Origin: Mesobacterium_A sp034670065
GTDB lineage: Bacteria; Pseudomonadota; Alphaproteobacteria; Rhodobacterales; Rhodobacteraceae
Length of the DNA stretch: 64,000 nt
Assembly: GCA_034670065.1 (NCBI GenBank)
Contig: JAXMOG010000002.1
Location: 310,001-374,000, forward strand
Reading direction: 5' to 3'
Within the stretch, counting starts at the first letter, position 1. Each line of letters starts with the position of its first letter. Below, in pieces: positions 1 to 9,662 of the stretch. The notes under the pieces were generated by a model. That model ran no database searches and had not been told where the DNA came from. It saw only the letters and a list, made by a program, of their open reading frames with translations. Made by a program: the position numbers and the translations under genes.

Positions 1-38
1 GGGTCATGGTGTGTCCTGTCTGCGTTTGGGCGCGGCGC

Positions 39-698
39 TTATCTGGGCATCGGTATTCTGCTGGGGCGTGGCCCGATCAAAATGGCCTGCGCATCAGGGT
101 CCATCAAGGTGCAAAGTGTCTGGCTGTTGGTGGCCAAGCCGCCAGTATATGTGCCATAGGCAGGCATGATCAGGCGCGTGCGGTCAAACAGGAAACAAGG
201 GCGTGTGATCAGTTTGCCCCGAACATGCAGGCGCGCCTTTGGGTGGTAATGCCCTGATACTTCGCCCACGTCGCCGGATGCGATATGGCGCAAGACCAGT
301 TCACCAACCCTAAGTTCCGCCAAATGAGCCCCACCCAGCGATACCGGGCCGGGGTCATGGTTGCCTTCGATCCATGTCCAGGTAATGCCTGCCTGCAGCC
401 GGGTCAGCGTGTCTTGATCGACCTGCGGCAGTTCTGCGTCCATCCCTTGGGCATCAAAGCTGTCCCCCAGACAAACAACATGGCGCGCAGCGGTGACTTC
501 CAGATCAGTGGCTAGCTTGTCCAACGTCTCGCGGGTTTCATACGGGGGCAGTTGTGCGCCACCCCAACGGGCCACGCGGGCGGCCTTGCCCAGGTGCAAG
601 TCTGACACAACCAAAAGCGCCTGATCTGGCCAGTGCAGCGCGCCAGAGGGTAGGGCAACAAGCTGAGCGCCAGAAAATGTCAGTGGACACGTGTTCAT
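39..698 (-). CDS. pdeM: PdeM-type metallophosphoesterase, ligase-associated DNA repair
   Basis: A 219-residue calcineurin-fold phosphoesterase. The metal-binding blocks occur in order: SDLHLGKA near residue 32, GDSFD near 97, GNHD near 112 and GHYHPK near 149. This matches the ligase-associated DNA damage response endonuclease PdeM. In that family a phosphoesterase, an Lhr-like helicase and often an ATP-dependent DNA ligase plus an exonuclease form one repair set. The helicase gene lies 75 bp upstream on the same strand, which fits an operon. Any ligase gene would have to lie beyond the left edge of the window. Family call is strong; the exact substrate is not visible. Confidence 0.9.
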   Translation of the reverse strand: MNTCPLTFSGAQLVALPSGALHWPDQALLVVSDLHLGKAARVARWGGAQLPPYETRETLDKLATDLEVTAARHVVCLGDSFDAQGMDAELPQVDQDTLTRLQAGITWTWIEGNHDPGPVSLGGAHLAELRVGELVLRHIASGDVGEVSGHYHPKARLHVRGKLITRPCFLFDRTRLIMPAYGTYTGGLATNSQTLCTLMDPDAQAILIGPRPSRIPMPR

Positions 699-773
699 GC
701 TGTGTTCTTCGCGGAATTCACAGAGCCGCGCAAGGGAAAGCTGAGCGAAACTGCGGCCGGGCCACGTACCGCA

Positions 774-3224
774 TCAGAGAGGAGGTTTTGCAGCCAATGG
801 CGATGGGGAGGGGGCTGTTTCAATCTGGGCCAACCCGCTTTCCGACATCAATCGCGTGACCTCTTCTTCCAGCAAGCGTTCTTCGGCTGATCCGTTTACC
901 GGAATGCGCCCATGTTCCAAGAACAACGGCGCGGCCAGCGGTGTTACCCGATCCAGCGCCACATGATCGATCCGTCCGCCCACGCGCTGTGCCATTTCGC
1001 GGATGCGGTCAAAGTCGACCAAACCGCGCATCGCCTCTTCACGTGTGACCTGCATCATCAGATGATCCGGATCGTATTTCAGAAGTGTGTCGTAAAGGAT
1101 ATCGGAAGACATGGTTGCCTGACGCCCAGTCTTGCGCTGGCCGCCCATGTTCCGTTCAATCAAACCGGCGATGGTGGCCGACGCGCGAAATGTGCGCTTC
1201 ATCACGGCATTTCCGGCAAGCCATTGATCCAGACCAGCCTCCAACGCGGCCAGATCGAACAATGGCGCTGGGTTTGTCACGGCATCCAATCCCCAGATCA
1301 GCGTGGCGTAATCTGTGGCGACAAACCCCATCGGGGCCAGCCCCATTTCTTCCATCCGTTTTGTCAGCAACAGGCCCAGTGTCTGCTGCGCGTTTCGCCC
1401 GGCAAAGCCATAGGCCACCATTTGCTGTCGTCCGTCACGTGGAAAAGTCTCAATCAACAGACGGTCATTCTGAGGAAGGCGGCTGACTTGTCGTTGCAGC
1501 TGTAACCAATCTGCAGTGTGGTGCGGCAACTCTGGCCAATCGGTCTGCTGAAACAGCCGCAAAATCCGGTGGGACAGTTGAGTGGAGGTGGCAAACTTTG
1601 TTCCGGAAAAGGTGGCGATCTTGGGTTTGCGCCCCGGGTCACGCGTGACTTCTACCACCATTTCGCGCAGGCCTTCGTAGCGTACAATCTGGCCGCCAAT
1701 CAGGAATGTATCGCCGGGGGTCAGTGACGCGGCAAACCCTTCTTCGATTTCCCCTAAGGATGCACCGCGGCCCCGCCATTTGACCTTTAACTTGTCGCTA
1801 TCCTGAATCGTGCCAATGTTCTGCCTGATCCGCGCGGCAGAGCGTGGATCGCGCAATTCCCACATGCCGTCAGGGCGTTGGCGCAATCTTTGCCACCGGT
1901 CATAGGCGCGCAAGGCGTATCCGCCGGTCGCACAAAATTCCAGGCAGGCATCAAACCCGGCACGGTCCAATCCGGCATAGGGCCCTGCGGCCGTCATCTC
2001 CACATACAAATCGTCAGCTGCAAATGGACCGGCACAGGCGGCGATCAGGATATGTTGGCACAGCACGTCTCGTGGGCCGGGCCCGCGCGGTTCACCATCC
2101 AGATCATGCGCACGCACGGCCTCTAGCGCCGCTACGCATTCGACCACCTCAAATCGGTTTGCAGGGACCAGAACAGCCTTGGACGGCGCGTTGTAACGGT
2201 GATTGGCCCGTCCGATCCGCTGTACCAGCCGTTTTACATTTTTCGGCGCGCCAATCTGTATCACCAAATCCACATCGCCCCAGTCGATCCCCAGATCCAG
2301 CGAGCCGGTGCACACAACTGCGCGCAACTCGCCCCGCACCATGGCGGCTTCCACCCGTTCGCGTTGATCGCGGTCAAGTGAGCCATGGTGGATGCCGATG
2401 GGCAGATTGTCGTGATTGGCCAGCCAAAGATTGCGAAAGAAGATTTCAGCTTGCGCCCGTGTGTTGTGAAAAATCAGGGTCGTCTTGTGCTGCTGGACCA
2501 GATCAAGCACCGCGGGAATGGAATAGGCCGCACCGCCCCCAGACCACGGCGGTGCAGTGTCCGTTACCAGCATTGAAATATCCGGGTCCGGCCCCGGATC
2601 AGCTGTGACAACAGGACAGGGGTCAGGGTGGCACGCCAACAGTCGCGCGATAGCGTCAGGGTCATCAACGGTGGCCGAAAGCCCAACGCGGCGCAGGCCG
2701 GGGCACAGGGTTTGCAGCCGAGCCAGCGCCAACATCAGCTGATCACCACGTTTGCTTTCTGCCAAAGCGTGGATCTCATCCACAACCACGCGCTTCAACC
2801 CGGCAAATGTGCGGGCAGCATCCGGGTAGCTGACCAGCAAGGCCAAGGATTCCGGTGTTGTCAGCAAGATATGTGGAGGATCTGCGCGCTGTCGCTTTTT
2901 GGTGTGGGCAGACGTGTCGCCGGTACGGTCTTCAACCCGGATCGCCAAGCCGGCTTCCTCAATTGGTGCGCGCAGGTTGCGTTTGATATCTGCCGCCAGT
3001 GCTTTTAGCGGGGAAACATACAACGTGTGCAGGCCGGGTTCGGGTGTGGCGCCAAGCTCTGCCAGAGTGGGCAAGAAACCGGCCAGTGTCTTGCCACCGC
3101 CAGTTGGCGCGATCAACAAAAGTGCCGGTGCCTGCGCGCTGGCCAACATTTCGGCTTGATGCGGATGCATCTGCCAGCCACGGGCATCAAACCAGCCGTG
3201 CAGGGAAGGGGGCAGTTTCACCAT
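774..3224 (-). CDS. Lhr-like DEXH-box helicase, ligase-associated
   Basis: An 816-residue superfamily 2 DNA helicase. Visible motifs are Walker A (APTGGGKTLAG), the DEIH box (VVDEIHAL), the SAT motif (GLSATV) and motif VI (QRIGRANHR). A long Lhr-type C-terminal region follows. It belongs to the ligase-associated DNA damage response helicases, which pair with PdeM, and pdeM lies directly downstream. The ATG at 3224 (protein begins MVKLPPSL) is preferred to a possible start 51 bp upstream, because family members begin close to this point and the upstream codons look non-homologous. Confidence 0.9.
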   Translation of the reverse strand: MVKLPPSLHGWFDARGWQMHPHQAEMLASAQAPALLLIAPTGGGKTLAGFLPTLAELGATPEPGLHTLYVSPLKALAADIKRNLRAPIEEAGLAIRVEDRTGDTSAHTKKRQRADPPHILLTTPESLALLVSYPDAARTFAGLKRVVVDEIHALAESKRGDQLMLALARLQTLCPGLRRVGLSATVDDPDAIARLLACHPDPCPVVTADPGPDPDISMLVTDTAPPWSGGGAAYSIPAVLDLVQQHKTTLIFHNTRAQAEIFFRNLWLANHDNLPIGIHHGSLDRDQRERVEAAMVRGELRAVVCTGSLDLGIDWGDVDLVIQIGAPKNVKRLVQRIGRANHRYNAPSKAVLVPANRFEVVECVAALEAVRAHDLDGEPRGPGPRDVLCQHILIAACAGPFAADDLYVEMTAAGPYAGLDRAGFDACLEFCATGGYALRAYDRWQRLRQRPDGMWELRDPRSAARIRQNIGTIQDSDKLKVKWRGRGASLGEIEEGFAASLTPGDTFLIGGQIVRYEGLREMVVEVTRDPGRKPKIATFSGTKFATSTQLSHRILRLFQQTDWPELPHHTADWLQLQRQVSRLPQNDRLLIETFPRDGRQQMVAYGFAGRNAQQTLGLLLTKRMEEMGLAPMGFVATDYATLIWGLDAVTNPAPLFDLAALEAGLDQWLAGNAVMKRTFRASATIAGLIERNMGGQRKTGRQATMSSDILYDTLLKYDPDHLMMQVTREEAMRGLVDFDRIREMAQRVGGRIDHVALDRVTPLAAPLFLEHGRIPVNGSAEERLLEEEVTRLMSESGLAQIETAPSPSPLAAKPPL

Positions 3225-3392
3225 ATCGTACAGATACCCGTGCAGAACAAAAACGCAACATCGGAGTGAAGCCATGCCTTGTCTTGCGTGCTTGGGGCAA
3301 AGCCCCTTGGCCTTGCCCTGCTTTGCGTATCTTCATAACGTTCTGGCCAAACACGCCTGCAATCGGCGGGGACAGGCGTTTGGGGGGGTAGG

Positions 3393-4475
3393 ATGCTAAG
3401 CGGTATTCGGATTATCGAGTTTGAGGCGCTGGGGCCTGCGCCCTTTGCGGGTATGTTGCTGGCTGATCTTGGGGCTGAGGTAATTGTCCTGCACCGAAAA
3501 ACCGTGTCTGACACACCCGGAAAGTCTGAAAGCAACCTGTTGGATCGGGGGAAGCGGTCTATCGCCCTGGATCTGAAAGAACCGGCGGATCTGGCCATTG
3601 CCAAAGCGTTGATCCAGACCGCTGATGGGCTGACAGAAGGCATGCGACCTGGCGTGATGGAACGTTTGGGGCTGGGGCCAGAGTCCGCGCTCACCCTGAA
3701 CCCGGCGCTGGTTTATGGCCGGATGACGGGCTGGGGGCAGACCGGCCCGCGTGCCGCGCAGGCCGGGCATGATTTGAACTACATTGGTTTGGCAGGCCCG
3801 CTGTTTTACGGCGGCGAACCGGGGCAGGTGCCCGGAGTGCCGCCTACGTTGCTGGGTGATATTGGCGGCGGCGCGATGTATTTGGCGGTTGGGATGCTTG
3901 CGGGTCTGCTGAACGCACGTGCCACCGGAAAGGGCACCGTTGTGGACGCTGCAATTGTCGATGGTGCCAGTCACATGATGGCGCTTTTGCTGTCCATGGG
4001 GGCGCAGTTTTCAACGCAAGAGCGGGGTTCGTCATTGCTGGATGGTCCGCATTGGAGCCGATGCTATCGCTGTGCGGATGGCGGTTTTATCGCGGTTCAA
4101 TGTCTGGAGCCAAAATTCTATGCGCTGTTTTTAAAGACACTTGGGTTGGACCACGACCCGGCCTTTGCGGATCAGTATGATGCCGTGCAGTGGCCTGCGC
4201 AAACCAAGTTGTTGGCAGCCATGTTCATGGGCCAACCACGGGCGCACTGGCTGGCCAAATTCGATGGGTCTGATGCCTGTGTCGGCCCGGTCTTGTCGCC
4301 CGCAGAAGCGCAGGACGATCCACATATTTCTGCTCGTGGCATATGGCAAAACGGACAGCCCGCAGCGGCCCCACGGTTTGATGGCCAGTCACCGCAACCG
4401 GCGCGCCCGTGCCCAGCACGAGGCCAGGACAGCGCCGAAATCCTAGATGAATTGTCAAAGAAGGGACTGATATGA
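3393..4475 (+). CDS. CaiB/BaiF family (class III) CoA-transferase
   Basis: A 360-residue class III CoA-transferase or alpha-methylacyl-CoA racemase-like protein. The N-terminus has the typical block GIRIIEFEALGPAPFAGMLL and LADLGAEVI. A middle segment, GHDLNYIGLAG, fits the racemase (Amacr) subgroup, where the Asp of GHDLNY is catalytic. These enzymes either move CoA between acids or epimerise 2-methylacyl-CoAs. The stop overlaps the start of the next gene (ATGA), so the two are probably translated together. The substrate cannot be read from the sequence. Confidence 0.85.
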   Translation: MLSGIRIIEFEALGPAPFAGMLLADLGAEVIVLHRKTVSDTPGKSESNLLDRGKRSIALDLKEPADLAIAKALIQTADGLTEGMRPGVMERLGLGPESALTLNPALVYGRMTGWGQTGPRAAQAGHDLNYIGLAGPLFYGGEPGQVPGVPPTLLGDIGGGAMYLAVGMLAGLLNARATGKGTVVDAAIVDGASHMMALLLSMGAQFSTQERGSSLLDGPHWSRCYRCADGGFIAVQCLEPKFYALFLKTLGLDHDPAFADQYDAVQWPAQTKLLAAMFMGQPRAHWLAKFDGSDACVGPVLSPAEAQDDPHISARGIWQNGQPAAAPRFDGQSPQPARPCPARGQDSAEILDELSKKGLI

Positions 4476-5146
4476 GCCTGACCCAAACGTTTCGCACACT
4501 GTTGGATGGGCGGTATTCCTGCCGGGCCTATACATCTGAGCCAGTTGCCCGCGCCGAGATCGAAGCCGCGTTGGAAGATGCGCAGCAGGTGCCGTCTTGG
4601 TGCAACTCACAGCCGTGGCAGGTTGCGATCTGTGACAAGGCAGAGACGGATCGTCTGAGGGAGGCTTTCTTTGTCCATACGGCTGAGGCCAAACACAGCA
4701 GCGATGTTCCTTTTCCCAGTGCGTATGAGAATGAATACAAAGACCGTCGCCGTGAATGTGGTTGGCAATTGTATGATGCGGTGGGCGTGAAAAAGGGAGA
4801 CCGCGACGCATCCACACGCCAAATGCGCGAGAATTTCCGCCTGTTCGGAGCGCCGCATTTTGCACTGATCACGACACCAAAGGCATTAGGCCCTTACGGT
4901 ATTTTGGATTGCGGTGCGTATATTACGGCGCTGACATTGGCATTGCAGGAACGCCAAATTGCCTCTGTACCCATGGCCTCTGTCGCGGGGTTTGCACCGT
5001 TTATGCGAGAATGGTTTTCAGTGCCTGATGATCGCGATGTCTTGTGCGGTATCGCCTTTGGTCGCGCAGACCCTGATCATCCTGCAAACGGGTTTCGCAC
5101 AACGCGCGCGCCGTTGGATCAAGTGGTGGATTGGCACGGTTTCTGA
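4472..5146 (+). CDS. Nitroreductase family FMN protein
   Basis: A 224-residue nitroreductase-fold oxidoreductase. The FMN-phosphate motif (RYSCRAYTSEPV, near residue 13) and the following SWCNSQPW block are typical of the family, and the C-terminal half has the usual DCGAYITALTLAL helix. Such enzymes use FMN and NAD(P)H to reduce nitro compounds, quinones or enoyl substrates. It overlaps the CoA-transferase gene by 4 bp, suggesting a shared transcript and perhaps a shared pathway. The substrate is unknown. The gene converges on the FAD oxidoreductase with only 5 bp between stops. Confidence 0.85.
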   Translation: MSLTQTFRTLLDGRYSCRAYTSEPVARAEIEAALEDAQQVPSWCNSQPWQVAICDKAETDRLREAFFVHTAEAKHSSDVPFPSAYENEYKDRRRECGWQLYDAVGVKKGDRDASTRQMRENFRLFGAPHFALITTPKALGPYGILDCGAYITALTLALQERQIASVPMASVAGFAPFMREWFSVPDDRDVLCGIAFGRADPDHPANGFRTTRAPLDQVVDWHGF

Positions 5147-5151
5147 CGGGT

Positions 5152-6225
5152 TCAGGAAAACCGGGAGGGCAAAAGCGCGGCAACAATTGAGTCGGGCAGT
5201 TCTGGTGTGCGTCCCAGAATTAGGTCAGCTGTCAGTTGGGCCGCCGCAAAACAGGTTTGAAACCCGTAACCGCCTTGCCCGGCCAGCCAAACGAATTCTG
5301 GATTGGTCGCATCAGGCCCAATAACCAAACTGCGGTCTGGGGCGAAGCTGCGCAACCCGGCCCAATTGGCCAACAGGCGCGTGACGGGCGCTGTCACCAT
5401 CTCTTCATATCGCGCCAAGCCTTCGGCAAGTACCATGTCATCTGCCCACGCATCTTGTGGCGCAACTGGGTCTTCATCCGCCGGAGAAACGATCAACGCG
5501 CCTGCGTCGGGCTTGGCATACCAACTGTTGTCCAAACCTTCGAAGAACGGCCAATGGGCACAGTCCGTGCCTGCAGGCAGGTCAATGCGCGCCATTGATC
5601 GGCGCATCGGTTGTATTCCCAGTTTCGGAAGGCCAGCCATTGCCGCAATATCATCCGCCCAAGCGCCTGCTGCGTTCACCACGATATCCGCCTGCCATTG
5701 CTGGCCATCGGAGCCGACGAGCCATCCATTGGGACCGTGCGACAACGAGCTGACTTGGACGCCCGTGACAATCTTCGCCCCATGAGTACGGGCGCTGCGT
5801 TGAAAATACTGGAGCAGCAAGTCTGTATCCAGGTCATACACATCCGGATGCCAGGCACAGTGCACACAGGTTTCGGGATTGAGAATGCCAACCTTTTCCG
5901 AGGCTTGAGCAAAAGTGATTTTGGTTAGCCCCAGCGTGTTCACTGCGGCTTCAAAGGCGTCGGCCTCGTCTTCCTTGCATAACAGCAAATAGCCACGTTG
6001 GCTGGCGACATCGGGAACCGACAGCAGCTTTGGCAAAGTGGCCGCGTTCAAGGCCTGCGTGATTGTGTTGCCATAAAAGCCAAGAAACGCAGCCGCGGAC
6101 CGGCCAGAGGTGTGATAGCCAAGGCTGGTTTCTGTCTCTAGCAGCGTGACATGCGCGTGTTGCGCCAGTTCTGCTGCAACGCTGAGCCCAGCCACGCCGC
6201 CACCGATAACCACGATCCGTTTCAT
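5152..6225 (-). CDS. FAD-dependent amino acid oxidase/dehydrogenase (DadA/DauA-like)
   Basis: A 357-residue FAD enzyme of the glycine/D-amino acid oxidase superfamily. The N-terminal dinucleotide motif is GGGVAGL, followed by ETETSLGYHTSGRSAA, which resembles D-arginine dehydrogenase DauA. A C-terminal GQGGYGFQT block completes the FAD site. Three start codons lie close together; the third (ATG at 6225) sits at the best distance from the AGG Shine-Dalgarno. The gene lies just behind the terminator of the ETF-QO gene. Electrons could pass to the quinone pool, but neither substrate nor acceptor is shown by the sequence. Confidence 0.8.
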   Translation of the reverse strand: MKRIVVIGGGVAGLSVAAELAQHAHVTLLETETSLGYHTSGRSAAAFLGFYGNTITQALNAATLPKLLSVPDVASQRGYLLLCKEDEADAFEAAVNTLGLTKITFAQASEKVGILNPETCVHCAWHPDVYDLDTDLLLQYFQRSARTHGAKIVTGVQVSSLSHGPNGWLVGSDGQQWQADIVVNAAGAWADDIAAMAGLPKLGIQPMRRSMARIDLPAGTDCAHWPFFEGLDNSWYAKPDAGALIVSPADEDPVAPQDAWADDMVLAEGLARYEEMVTAPVTRLLANWAGLRSFAPDRSLVIGPDATNPEFVWLAGQGGYGFQTCFAAAQLTADLILGRTPELPDSIVAALLPSRFS

Positions 6226-6240
6226 CATCACCTCACTCGT

Positions 6241-6267
6241 AAAAAAAGGCGGACCCGAAGGCCCGCC
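6241..6267 (-). terminator. Rho-independent terminator after ETF-QO gene
   Basis: Read on the minus strand, an 8-bp GC-rich stem (GGCGGGCC with GGTCCGCC, one G-U pair) and a TTCG loop are followed by seven T residues. It lies 9 bp past the stop of the ETF-QO gene and before the FAD oxidoreductase gene, so it separates the two transcripts. Confidence 0.85.
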
Positions 6268-6275
6268 TATTTAGA

Positions 6276-7922
6276 TCACATGTTGGGGTAGTTTGGACCA
6301 TCGCCGCCTTGGGGCACGGTCCAATTGATATTCTGGCTTGGATCTTTGATATCGCACGTCTTGCAGTGCACACAGTTCTGAAAGTTGACCACGAATTCTG
6401 TCGCGCCGTTCTTTTCGATGAACTCATAAACCCCGGCAGGGCAGTACCGCGCAGATGGGCCTGCAAATTCCGGCAGGTTTACATCCACAGGAATGGATGG
6501 GTTTTTAAGCTGCAAATGCGCAGGCTGGCTTTCTTCGTGGTTGGTAAAGCTGAAGCTGACATTTGTCAGACGGTCAAACGACAGTTTCCCATCGGGCTTG
6601 GGGTAATCGATGACTTTGTGATCGGCTGCTTTTTCAGTGGATTCTGCATCGGTTTTGCCATGGCCCAGCGTGCCAAATAGCGAGAAGCCGATTGAATTTG
6701 TCCACATGTCCAACCCGCCCAGCATCAACGAAGCGGTCAAACCCCACTTGGACCACATCGGTTTGACGTTGCGCACTTTCTTCAGGTCTTTGCCGATTAC
6801 ACCGTCGCGTACTTCGGCTTCATATTCTGTCAGTTCGTCACTGGAACGGCCGTCTTTCATGGCCCTAAACGCCGCCTCTGCAGCGGTTTTGCCAGACAGC
6901 ATGGCGTTGTGATTGCCCTTGATACGAGGCACGTTGACCATGCCAACCGAACAGCCCAGCAACGCGACACCAGGCGCGACCATCTTGGGCATGGACTGAT
7001 AACCACCTTCGCTGATGGCGCGTGCGCCGTATGCGACCCGCTTGCCACCTTTCAGAAGGTCCGCAAGCATCGGATGGTGCTTGAAGCGCTGGAATTCCAT
7101 GTAAGGGAAAATGTGCGGGTTTTTGTAGTTCAGGTGCACAACAAAGCCGACATAAACCTGATTGTTTTCCAGGTGATAAATGAACGACCCGCCCCCTGCA
7201 TTGCTGCCCAACGGCCAGCCCATGGTGTGGGTAACGCGGCCTTCGTGGTGCTTGTCTGGGTCAATCTCCCAGATCTCTTTCATACCCAAGCCAAATTTCT
7301 GCGGCTCTTTTCCGGCGGACAGATCGAATTTTTCGATCACTTCCTTGGCCAAGGAACCACGGACGCCTTCTGACAGGAATACGTATTTGCCCAGCAGCTC
7401 CATGCCCGGCTCATATGCATCACTTGGAGTGCCATCGGCATTCTTGCCAAACTCACCAGCAACAACGCCACGAACTTCGCCAGCGTCACCGTAAACGATT
7501 TCTGAGCAGGCCATGCCGGGGAAGATTTCAATACCCATCTCTTCGGCTTGCTCGGCCATCCAGCGGCAAACATTACCCATCGAGACAATGTAATTGCCGT
7601 GGTTGTTCAACATTGGGGGCATTGGGGTGTTGGGAATGCGCAAAGACCCGGCTTCGCCCAGCATGTAGAAACGGTCTTCCTTCACCGGTACAGTGATGGG
7701 AGCCCCTTTTTCTTTCCAGTCAGGAATCAGTGCGTCCATCCCGCACGGGTCCAGAACCGCGCCAGACAGGATATGCGCGCCAACCTCTGAGCCTTTTTCC
7801 AGGACAACGACCTGAAGGTCCGCATCCAGTTGTTTCAAGCGGATAGCCGCCGAAAGACCAGCCGGTCCAGCACCCACGATTACCACATCATATTCCATAG
7901 ATTCGCGTTGAATGTCGGACAT
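6276..7922 (-). CDS. Electron transfer flavoprotein-ubiquinone oxidoreductase
   Basis: A 548-residue membrane-associated flavoprotein that passes electrons from reduced ETF (fatty acid, amino acid and choline oxidation) to ubiquinone. The FAD motif GAGPAGLSAAIRL is near residue 16. The C-terminal domain has the [4Fe-4S] ligands: one Cys in ARYCPAGVYEF and three in CVHCKTC. The length matches the family (about 550). The start at 7922 (MSDIQRES) is chosen over a longer frame because it has a GGAG Shine-Dalgarno and fits homologues. A terminator follows directly. Confidence 0.95.
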   Translation of the reverse strand: MSDIQRESMEYDVVIVGAGPAGLSAAIRLKQLDADLQVVVLEKGSEVGAHILSGAVLDPCGMDALIPDWKEKGAPITVPVKEDRFYMLGEAGSLRIPNTPMPPMLNNHGNYIVSMGNVCRWMAEQAEEMGIEIFPGMACSEIVYGDAGEVRGVVAGEFGKNADGTPSDAYEPGMELLGKYVFLSEGVRGSLAKEVIEKFDLSAGKEPQKFGLGMKEIWEIDPDKHHEGRVTHTMGWPLGSNAGGGSFIYHLENNQVYVGFVVHLNYKNPHIFPYMEFQRFKHHPMLADLLKGGKRVAYGARAISEGGYQSMPKMVAPGVALLGCSVGMVNVPRIKGNHNAMLSGKTAAEAAFRAMKDGRSSDELTEYEAEVRDGVIGKDLKKVRNVKPMWSKWGLTASLMLGGLDMWTNSIGFSLFGTLGHGKTDAESTEKAADHKVIDYPKPDGKLSFDRLTNVSFSFTNHEESQPAHLQLKNPSIPVDVNLPEFAGPSARYCPAGVYEFIEKNGATEFVVNFQNCVHCKTCDIKDPSQNINWTVPQGGDGPNYPNM

Positions 7923-8173
7923 GTCGGCTCCATTCCTGAGGGAGTTGCGTAATTTTATTGCGCACCGAGTAACGCGGCAGCGCAGCACAGGTCAATCGAA
8001 ACGCGGCGTTTACTGGCCTAAAACCCAAATTTCGGAGGGGAACAGACCGTGTTGCGGCTTGCAAAAGCACTGTGGCTTGCGCAAGTCTTGCATAAACAAC
8101 CAGCGCGTGGTTTTACACGTCAATGCCCACAAGGGGCGGGGACAGCCTCGAAGACGAAAACGGGAATTCACCC

Positions 8174-8644
8174 ATGGAAAAGATACTCATGACCCGCGCG
8201 GGCTCCACCGCGTTAGAAACCGAGTTGAAGAAACTCAAGTCCCAAGAGCGCCCAGCTGTGATTCAGGCGATTGCCGAAGCACGCGAATTGGGTGACCTGA
8301 AGGAGAACGCCGAGTATCACTCTGCCCGCGAAAAGCAGGGTTTCATCGAAGGACGCATCAAGGAATTGGAAGGCGTTCTAAGCCTGATTTCGGTTGTAGA
8401 TCCAACGACGTTATCCGGTGCGATCAAGTTTGGTGCTACGGTTACATTGGTTGATGAAGACACGGACGAAGAGAAGACTTGGCAGATCGTGGGTGAGCAC
8501 GAGGCCAGCATTGAACGTGGTCTTTTGAACATCAAATCGCCGATTGCCCGTGCTTTGATCGGCAAGGAAGTCGGCGACAGTGTCGAAGTACGTACGCCCG
8601 GCGGCGGCAAATCCTACGAAGTGCTTGATATTAAATACGTCTGA
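8174..8644 (+). CDS. greA: Transcription elongation factor GreA
   Basis: A 156-residue Gre factor with an N-terminal coiled coil (LETELKKLKSQERP, and DLKENAEYHSARE with the acidic tip) and a C-terminal FKBP-like domain ending GGKSYEVLDIKYV. It binds the RNA polymerase secondary channel and triggers transcript cleavage in backtracked complexes. The ATG at 8174 (MEKILMTRAG) matches alphaproteobacterial GreA; a frame open 51 bp further upstream is not conserved-looking. The 250 bp upstream carry no other gene and probably hold the divergent promoters of greA and the ETF-QO gene. Confidence 0.95.
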   Translation: MEKILMTRAGSTALETELKKLKSQERPAVIQAIAEARELGDLKENAEYHSAREKQGFIEGRIKELEGVLSLISVVDPTTLSGAIKFGATVTLVDEDTDEEKTWQIVGEHEASIERGLLNIKSPIARALIGKEVGDSVEVRTPGGGKSYEVLDIKYV

Positions 8645-8658
8645 TTTTCGGGGCCACA

Positions 8659-9651
8659 ATGGACCAACAGCCTGACCACAGCACAACACCAATCGGTGTC
8701 TATGACCGCTCTGAGGCGAGTGCGTTCGAACGGCCAAACGTCGTAGCGATCGTCGTTTGCGTTGTCTGGGTTGTTGTATCCATTGGCTTGGTAATTTGGG
8801 CCAGCGGTCAGGAAGATACGACAGCATTGCGCTGGCTTTTGTCTGTTTTGGTTGTGGTTTTGCCCGTTGGCCTGATTTGGGTGGCCATGTCGGCACGTCA
8901 TGCCAGCCGCATCATGAGCGAGGAAAGCAAACGTCTGAACGGTGCGGTTGATTCGCTGCGCAAAAGCTATGTGTCCCAGGCGCAGGCCGGACGGTCCGAA
9001 CAACTGCCCAGCATTTCACGAAAGCTAGAAGAAATCGCCGCCGCTCAGAAAAAGACCGAAGCCGCGATGACGGTGTTTTCCTCGACCCGGACGCCGCTGC
9101 CGGATGAGGCTCCGACCTTGCAGGCAGGGCAGCAAACAACGATGGATTTGGAAACGCCCGAGGCCGAGGTTGCCCCCAACCCGCTGACCTATGATGATTT
9201 CATCCGCGCCTTGAACTTTCCGAAAACCGCCGAGGATGTTGAGGGTTTTGCGGCCTTACGCCGGGCTTTGAAGGATCGCCAGGTGGGGCTTTTGGTGCGG
9301 GCCAGCCAAGATGTTCTGACCCTGCTCAGCCAGGATGGCGTGTATATGGATGACTTGCATCCTGATTTGGCCAAGCCGGAAATCTGGCGCAAGTTCGCGG
9401 GCGGTGCACGTGGCCGTACCATTGCCACCTTGGGTGGTGTGCAAGACCGGTCATCGCTGGCACTGACAGCGGCCCGCATGAAGAAAGACCCGATCTTTCG
9501 TGACGCAGGCCATCATTTCTTGCGGCTTTTTGATCAGACGTTTTCCAAGTTCGAGGCCGAAGCATCGGATGCTGAAATCACCGAATTTGCGGGCACACGG
9601 ACGGCGCGTGCCTTTATGTTGTTGGGACGCGTAGCAGGTACGTTCGATTAA
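8659..9651 (+). CDS. Conserved membrane protein, function unknown
   Basis: A 330-residue protein with two hydrophobic segments near residues 28-48 and 60-77, then a hydrophilic region of about 250 residues. Part of this tail (about residues 90-140, with KRLNGAVDSLRKSY and KLEEIAAAQKKTEA) is likely coiled coil. I recognise no catalytic motif. It starts 14 bp after greA on the same strand, so it is probably co-transcribed. A role in scaffolding or envelope organisation would be a guess. Confidence 0.75.
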   Translation: MDQQPDHSTTPIGVYDRSEASAFERPNVVAIVVCVVWVVVSIGLVIWASGQEDTTALRWLLSVLVVVLPVGLIWVAMSARHASRIMSEESKRLNGAVDSLRKSYVSQAQAGRSEQLPSISRKLEEIAAAQKKTEAAMTVFSSTRTPLPDEAPTLQAGQQTTMDLETPEAEVAPNPLTYDDFIRALNFPKTAEDVEGFAALRRALKDRQVGLLVRASQDVLTLLSQDGVYMDDLHPDLAKPEIWRKFAGGARGRTIATLGGVQDRSSLALTAARMKKDPIFRDAGHHFLRLFDQTFSKFEAEASDAEITEFAGTRTARAFMLLGRVAGTFD

Positions 9652-9662
9652 GTTCGCTGCGA